Below, piece after piece: positions 1 through 7,276 of a DNA stretch of 33,457 bases (the stretch's first letter is position 1; the number at the start of each line of letters is the position of its first letter). Source of the DNA: Thiocapsa sp035467215 (GTDB taxonomy: Bacteria > Pseudomonadota > Gammaproteobacteria > Chromatiales > Chromatiaceae); contig NZ_DATITZ010000109.1 in the NCBI RefSeq assembly GCF_035467215.1, forward strand, positions 1 to 33,457, in the 5' to 3' direction. Under the pieces are notes generated by a model, which was not told where the DNA came from, searched no databases, and was given only the letters and a program-made list of their open reading frames with translations. The position numbers and the translations under genes were made by a program.

Positions 1-2
1 GC

Positions 3-107
3 ACGTGCTCCGACACCTTTCGCGACGTCAAGGATCGGTTCATTCGCCATGACCGCGTGAACGGGCAATGGAACTACCTCATCGATCCGAATGGGTTCGC
101 TTATTAA
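3..107 (+). CDS. 3' end of an unidentified gene (partial)
   Basis: An open frame enters from the left edge and stops at TAA 105-107. It encodes 34 residues ending in NYLIDPNGFAY. The composition looks protein-like (aromatic and charged residues, no low complexity), but the piece is too short to place in a family. It converges on the truncated glycosyltransferase that ends at 135, with only 27 bp between the two stops. The gene may be intact outside the window; function is unknown. Confidence 0.4.
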   Translation, partial: TCSDTFRDVKDRFIRHDRVNGQWNYLIDPNGFAY

Positions 108-134
108 CATGTTTAACTTGTTTTTGAATCGTTA

Positions 135-635
135 CTAGGCCGCTGGATCCAGTGCGTTCGGTAAGATATGGATTTTTTGCTCCGCCGCACCGGACCATGC
201 GCGAAACCGGTCCCTGGTATAGGCGGAAATGGCGATCAGACCAGTGCAGTTCCGGGCTAGCCGGTCGACCAAGAGGCGACCGGTTGGCGCCCAAGCCTCC
301 ACACCGTAAAGCACCCCCAAAATTGGAATTGCCCTGCCGCGCTGGGCCAATTTGGCGAAAGGCAGCAGATAGAGATGGCTGCAAAGAATGAAGTCATAAC
401 GCTGCCCGGCCGCTTTCAGGGCTGCGAGGCTGTAGGCAATCCGGCCATTTGCAGCGGTTTTGACCAGATCAACCTTGTCAGGTAAGCCTTGAGGGGCCTC
501 GCGCAGGCGGCGTGGCAACAGGGTCAGGCTGTCGACATGGGGCAGTTCGCAAAAGGCGTCGATGAGGTCTCGGTTGTAAACGGAGATACCCCCAAAGCCA
601 CCATGTGCCTCTGGGACCAGTGCAAGGATCTTCAT
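135..635 (-). CDS. GT4-type glycosyltransferase, N-terminal domain only (truncated)
   Basis: The 166-residue product opens with MKILALVPEAHGGFGGISVYNRDL, in pieces typical of GT-B/GT4 enzymes: a first beta strand, then a glycine-rich GGFGGIS loop. It runs through a typical N-terminal Rossmann domain to HILPNALDPAA and stops. PNG/PNA-D normally marks the hinge into the C-terminal, nucleotide-sugar-binding domain of a protein of about 350-400 residues. The donor-binding half is therefore missing, and I infer the protein is inactive. The ATG lies 3 nt after the stop of the upstream methyltransferase gene, so the two were an operon, probably for surface polysaccharide. No remnant of the missing half is recognisable in 1-134, so this is a deletion or rearrangement and not a simple frameshift. 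Confidence 0.7.
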   Translation of the reverse strand: MKILALVPEAHGGFGGISVYNRDLIDAFCELPHVDSLTLLPRRLREAPQGLPDKVDLVKTAANGRIAYSLAALKAAGQRYDFILCSHLYLLPFAKLAQRGRAIPILGVLYGVEAWAPTGRLLVDRLARNCTGLIAISAYTRDRFRAWSGAAEQKIHILPNALDPAA

Positions 636-638
636 GAC

Positions 639-1577
639 TCAGCGCTTGGTCATGCGAATGGTGAGGAAGGAGCCCCAGCCGAGAGTATTGGTCAAGAAAC
701 GAGTGAAGCCGTCAGGTAGGTGGCCCTCCAACCATTCTTTGAGGGTGCTGGCGGGGATGGGGATAACCTCGGCCTTGAGCCCGGTGACGCGAAATTCGTC
801 GATCCGAAACAGGTCTTCAACCAGGACCCGCCATTCTGGCCGCCGGTAATGGCGAGCAATGGCCCCGTCGGTGGCGTGCTGGTTGACTGCGTGCAGGGAG
901 TTGCCTCGCAATAGACGCCCCTGAACGAGCCCTTTGAGCAGCCCGCCGATGACGTAGTAGTTCCAGAATGAGCGGTGATAGACCATCACATTCGCTCTCC
1001 CCCCATGGCGCAGGACACGGTGCATTTCCTCGAGGATGCGACGGGTGTCCGCCGAGTGATGAATAACGCCCCATGATCAGATGAAGTCGAAGCTCGCGTC
1101 GGGAAAGGCCATCTCCTCCGCATCCATTTGCAGGATTTGGACATTGGTTAATCCCATCTGCTCCAAGCGACGGCTGGTCGCCTCGATCGCAGGTGCAGTG
1201 AGGTCAATGCCGGTGAATGATTGAGCACGCGGGGCGATCAGGCCGGCGTGCGAGCCCTGACCGACACCGATTTCCAGCACATCGAGTCTTGGTAGTTCCC
1301 CGTAGGGAATCTCCCGCTCGAAGGGTAGCTCCTGCCAGGGCATATAATGGCGCGCGGAGTCGAAGAAACGGGCGTCGATCTCGGCGAAGTACTCGGGGCT
1401 GTATCGGGGCCAAGGGATCTCGCTGCGCCAGTCATAGCGCATGGGGTTGGATGACCACCAGGACCGGTTCGCTTCCTGCCAAATTAGCCTTTGCTCCGGG
1501 CTGACGGGTCGCTGAGTGGGATCAGAGAAACCGTCGGCCTTGTTGTGGAAGTCCGCGCCGTCGAAATTTGCTGTCAT
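639..1577 (-). pseudogene. Class I SAM-dependent methyltransferase interrupted by one in-frame TGA
   Basis: Two same-frame segments form one methyltransferase of about 312 codons. The first (1577 down to 1077, 166 aa) contains the SAM-binding motif I VLEIGVGQGSH near residues 100-110, the acidic motif GIDLT, and a motif ending FPDASFDFI. The next codon is TGA (minus strand, bases 1077-1079). Reading on in the same frame gives S-W-G-V-I-H-H-S and then a C-terminal part ending GWGSFLTIRMTKR. In this family an aromatic residue followed by SWGV(I/L)HH is usual at this spot, so TGG to TGA is the simplest explanation. An AGGAG lies about 12 nt before the ATG. The gene is the first of a pair with the glycosyltransferase, so a sugar or lipid methylation role in polysaccharide synthesis is likely but unproven. 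Confidence 0.8.
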
Positions 1578-1915
1578 GCTTTCGGAAATCTCCTCTCTGT
1601 TATGGCTTGTTGTTCTCTAAGCGCTTGCGAACAGCTAGATTCATTTTTTCATAAGATCGGCCGGCAAGCCTTTGCTCGGGCAAAAGTAGCGAGAGCAGTG
1701 CGCTTATTATCGGGATGTACGGGGTTGCAGTTTACCACTGATCGCGGTCGATCGATCCGCGTACGACTGGCCCGCGACCGACGCCAGGCAGTCACCAACG
1801 GTTTGCGCGCAACACCAGGTCGTCGTCACCACAGGGAAAAGGGGCCAGTGCGGCCTGGCCCCTTTTCTTTGCTTTTCTTTGGCCCCTTTTCTTTAACGCT
1901 GAGGTAATCGGTCGC
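1578..1915. other. Intergenic stretch upstream of the methyltransferase
   Basis: No convincing gene. It is lower in GC around 1600-1720, as expected for a promoter region of the minus-strand methyltransferase, though I could not pick a clear -35/-10 pair. The right part holds the hairpin at 1837-1866 and a 14-bp direct repeat of GGCCCCTTTTCTTT (1857-1870 and 1881-1894). Confidence 0.5.
1837..1870. terminator. Strong hairpin, possible bidirectional terminator
   Basis: A 12-bp perfect stem, AAAAGGGGCCAG (1837-1848) with CTGGCCCCTTTT (1855-1866), has a 6-nt loop. The plus strand continues CTTT and the minus strand ends in four T. It fits an intrinsic terminator in either direction. No intact gene ends here on either strand, so it may be left over from a lost neighbour. 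Confidence 0.55.
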
Positions 1916-2092
1916 ATGGCCGATCTGACGCACCGCGCGCTCGACGTCCTGGAAGCGCTACTTGAGTACCGGCACGACCCTAACCTGAAGCTCCGCGCGG
2001 CGCTCGGCATCATCGGCGCAAGCGGCATCACCAGCATGACGAAGGCGGCGGCTGCGACCTCTTCTGCCGACGCAGGCGAGGCCGCAGGGTAG
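1916..2092 (+). CDS. Small orphan open frame (58 aa), possible gene fragment
   Basis: The ATG at 1916 opens 58 codons to TAG 2090-2092. The product begins MADLTHRALDVLEALLEYRH and contains an alpha-helical, alanine/leucine-rich stretch that resembles the C-terminal helices seen in small helical DNA-binding or terminase-like proteins. There is a GAGG 10 nt before the ATG. No motif identifies a family. Its position among damaged genes suggests it could be the tail of a lost gene. Confidence 0.3.
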   Translation: MADLTHRALDVLEALLEYRHDPNLKLRAALGIIGASGITSMTKAAAATSSADAGEAAG

Positions 2093-2121
2093 GCGTGGGT
2101 CCCGCTGGTGGGTCCTACCCA

Positions 2122-2139
2122 GGGGACAGGTTTCGAGCC
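2122..2139 (+). repeat. 18-bp direct repeat, copy 1
   Basis: GGGGACAGGTTTCGAGCC occurs here and again at 2745-2762 in the same orientation. The pair brackets the lipoprotein gene. It may be a scar of a mobile or recombination event or an unrelated intergenic repeat. Confidence 0.7.
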
Positions 2140-2191
2140 GCGGCACTTCGGCCGAAAATCAGGATCACCGTGTCTTGAAGGCCAAGCATGG

Positions 2192-2584
2192 TTATTCCTC
2201 CATCTTGGTCATCACAACATGCACGCGAGTGGGCGCGAGGTCATACATCGCCCCGGACCCGGCATCGATCGCGCCACCGATGATGCCTCCGAGCAAAATG
2301 TTCCCGGCCATACCCGCAGCTCCGCCGCCCGAGATCGAGGGCGTGACGACGGCGGACGCGGGCTTATAGCCTGGCGCGGTGAAGTCGAGCTTGTGGGAGA
2401 TGTTGCGCTTGAGCTTGACAGCCGCGGGCGTGGTGTAGCTCGCGCCGCCGGTGGTCTGGACTTGCGCGCCTTGCGGGGTAGAGTCGACGGCGATCTCTTG
2501 GGTCGAGCCCCTGGTAATCGTTGCGCACCCCTGAAGGGCTCCGGCGGCGGGGATAACTGCGACGATCGCTGTCGTTCCGTTCAT
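2192..2584 (-). CDS. Small putative lipoprotein with a PEGA-like beta segment
   Basis: The 130-residue product starts at the ATG at 2584. It has a hydrophobic N-terminus leading to a lipobox L17-Q-G-C20, predicting export and lipidation at Cys20. The mature part begins ATITRGSTQEI and contains DSTPQGAQVQ, like PEGA-type repeats of surface lipoproteins. Next comes a GGGAAGMAGNILLGGIIGGAID glycine-zipper-like stretch at about residues 87-108, split here only by description. The n-region is unusual because it has no Lys/Arg after the Met. Lysines lie just upstream in the same frame (KQEKNI), but I see no start codon with a ribosome site there. Its function is unknown. It lies between two 18-bp direct repeats. 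Confidence 0.65.
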   Translation of the reverse strand: MNGTTAIVAVIPAAGALQGCATITRGSTQEIAVDSTPQGAQVQTTGGASYTTPAAVKLKRNISHKLDFTAPGYKPASAVVTPSISGGGAAGMAGNILLGGIIGGAIDAGSGAMYDLAPTRVHVVMTKMEE

Positions 2585-3048
2585 GATATTCTTTTCTTGT
2601 TTGGCTGCCTTGTCTCGCCCCGCCGTGCCGGGTCGAGCCTTGCCTGCCGCGCGCCACATCGGGCGGCGCTCCCGATCCGAGACGGGCGACCCAAGCGAGG
2701 CGTCGCTGTCCTGAACTCACGGGTCCCTCTGCCGAGTCTTGCCGGGGGACAGGTTTCGAGCCCCGGCGGTCTAACGTTTTCCGCTCCGCTATGGCGGTTG
2801 TTGTTCTTGCATCGGAATCGACCCGGCAATGGCTCGAATCTTCCGAGGCATAATCCCGCTGTCGTTATCGGAGTATCGTTATCCTGATGGAATTGACCTG
2901 TGTCGGACCCGCTCACCGAGGTGCCGTTTGTCGGGTCAAGCGAAGGTCAAAAACGCGGCTATCCATGTCACAGTGTGGGGCGAAATGTGGGGAAAATCGC
3001 GCTTCTTGTCAAGAAAAAGTAATCTTTACAGCGTGTTGCAAATCTATA
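2585..3048. other. Intergenic stretch between lipoprotein gene and tRNA-Ser
   Basis: No supported gene. It contains the second 18-bp repeat (2745-2762). At about 2976-2994 there is a short duplicated GTGGGG motif (TGTGGGGCGAAATGTGGGG). It lies just beyond the 3' end of the tRNA, where arms of an integrase attachment site would be expected, but no integrase gene or repeated tRNA end was found. Confidence 0.4.
2745..2762 (+). repeat. 18-bp direct repeat, copy 2
   Basis: This is the second exact copy of GGGGACAGGTTTCGAGCC, 623 bp after the first and on the other side of the lipoprotein gene. Confidence 0.7.
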
Positions 3049-3138
3049 TGGCGGAGAGGGTGGGATTCGAACCCACGGAAGGCTTGCGCCTTCTCTTGAT
3101 TTCGAGTCAAGCCCGTTCGGCCACTCCGGCACCTCTCC
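3049..3138 (-). tRNA. tRNA-Ser(CGA), CCA encoded
   Basis: Read on the minus strand, GGAGAGG pairs with CCTCTCC to form the acceptor stem, followed by discriminator G and an encoded CCA (3049-3051). The anticodon stem CTTGA/TCAAG encloses the loop CTCGAAA, which gives anticodon CGA (reads UCG serine codons). A long variable arm (GAAGGC...GCCTTC type) and the T loop GTTCGAATC are as expected for a type II serine tRNA. The length is 90 nt including CCA. Its 3' end faces the eroded accessory stretch. Confidence 0.97.
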
Positions 3139-3200
3139 AGGATTGTCGGTCGCGCGAGTTGCTCGCTTTCGACAAGCCGCTAAGTGTAAGTCGCGAAACC

Positions 3201-3695
3201 TTACTTGTCTATCGTCGGGATCGCCTGCCTTCGGCGCCTGGATTGGAAGAAGCCACGCAGCGTCTCGCCGCACGCATCGGCGAGGATGCCTCCGCGACAT
3301 CCGGTGCGATGATTGAAACGCCCGTCCGACGGCAGGAGGTCGAAGAGGCTTCCGCAGGCGCCTGCCTTCGGATCCGCCGCTCCGAAGACCACCTCGCCGA
3401 CGCGCGCATGGATGATGGCCCCGGCGCACATGACGCAGGGCTCGAGGGTGACGTAGAGGGTCGTGTCGGGGAGGCGGTAGTTGCCCATGCGAAGTCCCGC
3501 GTCGCGCAGGGCCTGGATCTCGGCATGGGCGGTTGCGTCGTGGGCGCCGATTGGACGGTTCCAGCCTTCGCCGATGAGCTCGTTCTTCAGGACCAGGATC
3601 GCGCCAACCGGGACCTCGCCCTCCGCCGCGGCGCGGTTGGCGAGGGTCAAGGCCAGTTGCATCCAGTGCTCGTCGGTCTCTTTTGAAGGATCCAT
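3201..3695 (-). CDS. tadA: tRNA-specific adenosine deaminase TadA
   Basis: The 164-residue protein deaminates A34 to inosine in tRNA-Arg(ACG), allowing wobble decoding. The zinc and catalytic motif of the cytidine-deaminase fold is complete: H57-A-E59 (E59 is the proton shuttle) and P86-C87-V-M-C90. N46 and the GEVPVGAI segment near residues 26-33 also match the family. The length is close to the E. coli enzyme (about 167 aa). No good ribosome site precedes the ATG at 3695, so the start is tentative; the next Met is residue 12, inside the first helix. It is transcribed toward tRNA-Ser and follows guaA with a gap of about 145 bp that contains a REP-like hairpin. Confidence 0.95.
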   Translation of the reverse strand: MDPSKETDEHWMQLALTLANRAAAEGEVPVGAILVLKNELIGEGWNRPIGAHDATAHAEIQALRDAGLRMGNYRLPDTTLYVTLEPCVMCAGAIIHARVGEVVFGAADPKAGACGSLFDLLPSDGRFNHRTGCRGGILADACGETLRGFFQSRRRRQAIPTIDK

Positions 3696-3762
3696 CGATG
3701 GGTTGGCCCGAGCGGCTTACGGATTGGGCGGTTGCGCATCTCTCGAGCGTCGGAGAGGGGAC

Positions 3763-3789
3763 GATGGGTTTCGCTGCGCTCTACCCATC
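3763..3789. repeat. REP-like stem-loop with GCTGCGCT loop (type GGGT/ACCC)
   Basis: GATGGGT (3763-3769) pairs with ACCCATC (3783-3789) around a loop containing CGCTGCGCT. It lies between guaA and tadA. It shares its loop core with the hairpins at 24595-24618 and in the 83-bp repeats, but has a different stem. Confidence 0.65.
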
Positions 3790-3840
3790 CTGCGCCTACG
3801 CCGGTGCTCTCGTTTGGTTACGCACTTCTACGCCGCGCGG

Positions 3841-5415
3841 TCACTCCCACTCGATCGTCCCCGGCGGCTTGCCGGTGATGTCGTAGACGACACGGGACAC
3901 GCCGGGGACCTCGTTGACGATGCGCCGGCACACCAGATCCAGGAAGTCGTAGGGGAGGTGGGCCCAGCGGGCGGTCATGAAGTCGAGTGTTTCCACCGCA
4001 CGCAGCGCGATGACGTGTGCGTACTGGCGGTTGTCGCCGACGACGCCGACGGAGCGGATCGGCAGGAAGACGGCGAAGGCTTGGGAGACCTGATCATAGA
4101 GGTCGGCGCGGCGCAGCTCCTCGATGAAGATGTGGTCGGCCTTGCGCAGGGTGACGGCGTCCTCCTTGTGGACCTCGCCCAGGATGCGCACGCCGAGGCC
4201 GGGTCCGGGGAAGGGGTGACGATAGACCATTTCGGAGGGCAGGCCGAGCTCGACGCCGATCTTTCGCACCTCGTCCTTGAAGAGCTCGCGCAGGGGCTCG
4301 ACAAGCTTGAGGTTCATCTCCTCCGGCAGGCCGCCCACGTTGTGGTGCGACTTGATGACGGTGGCTTTGCCGGACTTGGCCCCGGCGGATTCGATCACGT
4401 CCGGGTAGATGGTGCCTTGGGCGAGCCACTGAACGTTGGCGAGCTTGCTCGCCTCGTCGTCGAACACCTCGATGAAGGTGTTGCCGATGATCTTGCGCTT
4501 CTGCTCCGGGTCGGTCACGCCCTTGAGCCGGCCGAGGAAACGGTCTTCGGCATCGACTCGGATCACCCGCACGCCCATGTGGCGCGCGAAGGTGCTCATG
4601 ACCTGATCGCCCTCGCCGAGTCGCAGCAGGCCGTTGTCGACGAAGACGCAGGTCAGCTGGCTGCCGATGGCGCGGTGCAGCAGCGCGGCGACGACGCTGG
4701 AATCCACGCCGCCCGAGAGTCCAAGCAGGACGGCGTCGCTGCCGACCTGATCGCGCACCTTGGCGATGCTATCCTCGATGATGTTGCCGGGGGTCCAGAG
4801 ACGTCCGCAGCCGCAGATCTCGTGGATAAAGCGCTCGATGATCCGTTGGCCTTGGCGGGTGTGTGTGACCTCGGGATGGAACTGCACGCCGTAGAAGCGG
4901 CGCTCCTCGTCTGCGATGCCGGCCAGCGGTGCATTGGCGGTTTCGGCGATGACCTGGAAGCCCGCCGGCAGGGCCTCGACCCGGTCGCCGTGGCTCATCC
5001 AGACATCCAGCAGGCCGTAACCTTCCGGGCTGGTGTGATCCTCGATGTCGCGCAACAGGCGCGAGTGCCCGCGTGCTCGGACCTGGGCATAGCCGTACTC
5101 GCGATGGGTCGCCGGCGCGACACTGCCCCCGAGCTGCGCAGCCATTGTCTGCATGCCGTAACAGATGCCCAGCACGGGCACGCCCAGATCGAACACCAGC
5201 GGATCGGCGCGCGGTGTCTCGTCATCATGGACGGACTGGTGACCGCCGGACAGAATGACACCACTTGGCGCAAACCCCCGGATCGCCGACGCACCCATGT
5301 CATGTGGGTGCAGCTCGCAGTAAACCCCGGCCTCGCGCACCCGCCGCGCGATCAGTTGGGTGTATTGCGACCCGAAGTCGAGGATCAGAATGCGGTCGGC
5401 GTGGATATTGGTCAT
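3841..5415 (-). CDS. guaA: GMP synthase (glutamine-hydrolysing)
   Basis: The 524-residue enzyme converts XMP, ATP and glutamine to GMP. The N-terminal class I amidotransferase domain (about 1-200) has the nucleophile C85 in GICYGMQ and the H180-P-E182 pair. The ATP-pyrophosphatase domain has the P-loop S234-GGVDS-S240. The C-terminal dimerisation domain ends in the usual PPGTIEWE. Length matches E. coli GuaA (525 aa). It lies downstream of guaB on the same strand, as in classic guaBA operons, but 271 bp separate them, including a strong hairpin after guaB, so guaA may need its own promoter. No good Shine-Dalgarno is visible before the ATG at 5415. Confidence 0.98.
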   Translation of the reverse strand: MTNIHADRILILDFGSQYTQLIARRVREAGVYCELHPHDMGASAIRGFAPSGVILSGGHQSVHDDETPRADPLVFDLGVPVLGICYGMQTMAAQLGGSVAPATHREYGYAQVRARGHSRLLRDIEDHTSPEGYGLLDVWMSHGDRVEALPAGFQVIAETANAPLAGIADEERRFYGVQFHPEVTHTRQGQRIIERFIHEICGCGRLWTPGNIIEDSIAKVRDQVGSDAVLLGLSGGVDSSVVAALLHRAIGSQLTCVFVDNGLLRLGEGDQVMSTFARHMGVRVIRVDAEDRFLGRLKGVTDPEQKRKIIGNTFIEVFDDEASKLANVQWLAQGTIYPDVIESAGAKSGKATVIKSHHNVGGLPEEMNLKLVEPLRELFKDEVRKIGVELGLPSEMVYRHPFPGPGLGVRILGEVHKEDAVTLRKADHIFIEELRRADLYDQVSQAFAVFLPIRSVGVVGDNRQYAHVIALRAVETLDFMTARWAHLPYDFLDLVCRRIVNEVPGVSRVVYDITGKPPGTIEWE

Positions 5416-5519
5416 GATTGGGCGATGGTTCCGAAAGGGGGGCGGGAATAGGAGAGAGGAAATCGATGATCGGTCGCAACGGCATCTCTAAGGCGATTTT
5501 CGGGAGCAAGCATCCCGAC

Positions 5520-5556
5520 TGCGTATGCCGGAAAGGCCCGAATGGCTGCGTATGCG
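5520..5556 (+). repeat. Two 10-bp direct repeats between guaB and guaA
   Basis: CTGCGTATGC occurs at 5520-5529 and again at 5547-5556, spaced 27 bp centre to centre, in the guaA upstream region. This could be a regulator-binding pair or chance; no known purine-regulator box is recognised. Confidence 0.35.
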
Positions 5557-5576
5557 AATAAATTCGCACCTACACG
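5553..5576 (+). repeat. Palindromic repeat with GCGAATAAATTCGC core, copy 1
   Basis: A 24-bp sequence with the near-palindromic core TGCGAATAAATTCGCA is followed by CCTACAC. The same 24 bp recurs exactly at 8745-8768. It lies in the guaB-guaA gap. Confidence 0.8.
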
Positions 5577-5626
5577 CCGGTCGTTCTGTTCCCGGAAATC
5601 ACCTAGCAGTACGCCGGGGCAACCTT

Positions 5627-5690
5627 AAAAAAGCACCTTGATTTCGTGCGCCGGATTGTGTCCAAAGCACAATCCGGCGCACGAAATCAA
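5627..5690 (-). terminator. 23-bp perfect hairpin at the guaB 3' end
   Basis: The arms 5638-5660 and 5668-5690 are exact reverse complements over 23 bp, with a 7-nt loop (5661-5667). On the minus strand the stem is followed after a few bases by six T (complement of A 5627-5632), which fits an intrinsic terminator. The guaB stop codon (5687-5689) lies inside the first arm. It would separate guaB transcription from guaA at least partly. Confidence 0.75.
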
Positions 5691-7153
5691 TTGTCGATCC
5701 GGTAATTGGGCGCCTCTTTCGTAATCTGCACATCATGGACATGCGACTCGCGCATCCCGGCCGAGCTCACGCGCACGAACTGCGGTTTGGTGCGCATCTC
5801 CTCGATCGTCGCACAGCCGGTGTAGCCCATGCTCGAGCCCAGACCGCCGACGAGTTGGTGAATGACGTTCAGCACACTGCCCTTGTAGGGTACGCGCCCT
5901 TCGATACCCTCCGGGACCAGCTTTTCTTTCTCGGTATCTTCTTGGAAATAGCGATCGCTGGACCCCTCGTTCGAGCCCATGGCGCCAAGCGAGCCCATTC
6001 CGCGATAGGACTTGTAGGAGCGTCCCTGATAGATCTCGACCTCTCCCGGTGCCTCGTCCGTACCGGCGAAGAGTCCGCCGATCATGACGCTGTTGGCGCC
6101 GGCGGCGATGACCTTGGCGACGTCTCCGGAGAAACGCAGACCGCCGTCGGCGATCAGCGGGACACCCGTCCCTTCCAACGCCTCGTTGACGTTGGCGACC
6201 GCGGTGATCTGCGGGACGCCGACACCGGCGACGATGCGGGTGGTGCAGATGGAGCCGGGTCCGATCCCGACCTTCACGGCATCGGCACCTGCGTCGACCA
6301 GTGCACGGGCTGCATCCGCAGTGGCGATATTGCCGCCGATGACCTGGACCTCCGGATAGCGGACCTTGACCCACTCGACCCGATCCAGCACACCTTGCGA
6401 GTGCCCGTGTGCCGTATCGACCACGATCACGTCCACCCCGGCCTCGACCAAGGCGGCGACGCGCTCGTCCGTTCCCTTGCCGACGCTCACGGCCGCGCCG
6501 CAGCGCAACCGCTCCTGGGCGTCGCGCGAGGCCTTCGGGAAGTCCTTCGCCTTCTGGATGTCCTTGACCGTGATGAGACCGCGCAGCTCGAACTTGTCGT
6601 TGATCACCAGCACCTTCTCGATGCGATGCTCGTGAAGGAGTCGCACCACATCCTCACGGCTTGCCCCTTCGCGCACCGTCACCAGGCGTTCCTGCGGGGT
6701 CATGATGGTCGAGACCGGCTCGGACATGCGGGTCTCGAAACGTAGATCCCGCCCCGTGACGATGCCGACCAGCAGCCCGTTCTCCGTGACCGGTACGCCC
6801 GAGATGTTGTGCGCGTGGGTCAGTTTCAGCACCTCGCCGATGCTGGTCCCGGGGCCGACCGTGATGGGGTTCCGGATGATGCCGCTCTCGTAACGTTTGA
6901 CCGCCATGACCTCGCGGGCCTGGCGCTCGGCGTTCATGTTTTTGTGGATGATCCCGATGCCGCCTTCCAGCGCCATTGCGATGGCCAGGCGCGCCTCCGT
7001 GACCGTATCCATTGCGGCCGAGACAAGCGGGATCTTGAGCGCAATGTCGCGCGTCAGCCGGGTCTGGAAATCGACCTCGTTCGGGAGCACCCGCGAGTGC
7101 GCCGGGACAAGGAGGACGTCGTCGAAGGTGAGTGCTTCCTGGATCAGGCGCAT
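5687..7153 (-). CDS. guaB: Inosine-5'-monophosphate dehydrogenase
   Basis: The 488-residue enzyme oxidises IMP to XMP with NAD+, the committed step to GMP. It has the N-terminal ALTFDDVLLVPAHS signature, the DTVTEARLAIA segment, two CBS domains at roughly residues 90-200, the catalytic Cys loop GPGSICTTR (near residue 300), the GADAVKVGIG phosphate region and the flap RYFQ. I chose the ATG at 7153 because GGAG lies 7 nt upstream and the protein then matches E. coli GuaB in start and length (488 aa). A longer TTG start at 7168 is not supported. A sigma70-type promoter lies at 7199-7227. It is divergent from xseA, as in E. coli. Confidence 0.98.
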   Translation of the reverse strand: MRLIQEALTFDDVLLVPAHSRVLPNEVDFQTRLTRDIALKIPLVSAAMDTVTEARLAIAMALEGGIGIIHKNMNAERQAREVMAVKRYESGIIRNPITVGPGTSIGEVLKLTHAHNISGVPVTENGLLVGIVTGRDLRFETRMSEPVSTIMTPQERLVTVREGASREDVVRLLHEHRIEKVLVINDKFELRGLITVKDIQKAKDFPKASRDAQERLRCGAAVSVGKGTDERVAALVEAGVDVIVVDTAHGHSQGVLDRVEWVKVRYPEVQVIGGNIATADAARALVDAGADAVKVGIGPGSICTTRIVAGVGVPQITAVANVNEALEGTGVPLIADGGLRFSGDVAKVIAAGANSVMIGGLFAGTDEAPGEVEIYQGRSYKSYRGMGSLGAMGSNEGSSDRYFQEDTEKEKLVPEGIEGRVPYKGSVLNVIHQLVGGLGSSMGYTGCATIEEMRTKPQFVRVSSAGMRESHVHDVQITKEAPNYRIDN

Positions 7154-7198
7154 GGGGAGGCTCCGCAATCAGTAACCAGAACAGGAAAGTAACCCGAA

Positions 7199-7227
7199 AG
7201 TATAGAATTTCAACGGGCGCAGGTAAA
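7199..7227 (-). promoter_or_regulatory. Sigma70-type promoter for guaB
   Basis: On the minus strand, -35 TTTACC (7222-7227) and -10 TATACT (7199-7204) are separated by exactly 17 bp. The -10 lies about 45 bp before the guaB ATG. Inferred from sequence only. Confidence 0.7.
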
Positions 7228-7276
7228 CTCCGTCCGACGCCAACGTCATCGAAGCCTTCGATTGCGAATCCCGCCC

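Noticed and set aside
1077..1079. TGA as selenocysteine codon
   Set aside because: No recognisable SECIS hairpin was found right after it, and the family has an aromatic residue, not Cys, here.
3050..3138. Short peptide frames over the tRNA (WDSNPR-type)
   Set aside because: This is a known translation artefact of tRNA T-arm sequence, not a gene.
3481..5451. 656-codon plus-strand open frame across guaA
   Set aside because: It is the antisense shadow of guaA in GC-rich DNA; the product has no motif and guaA is certain.
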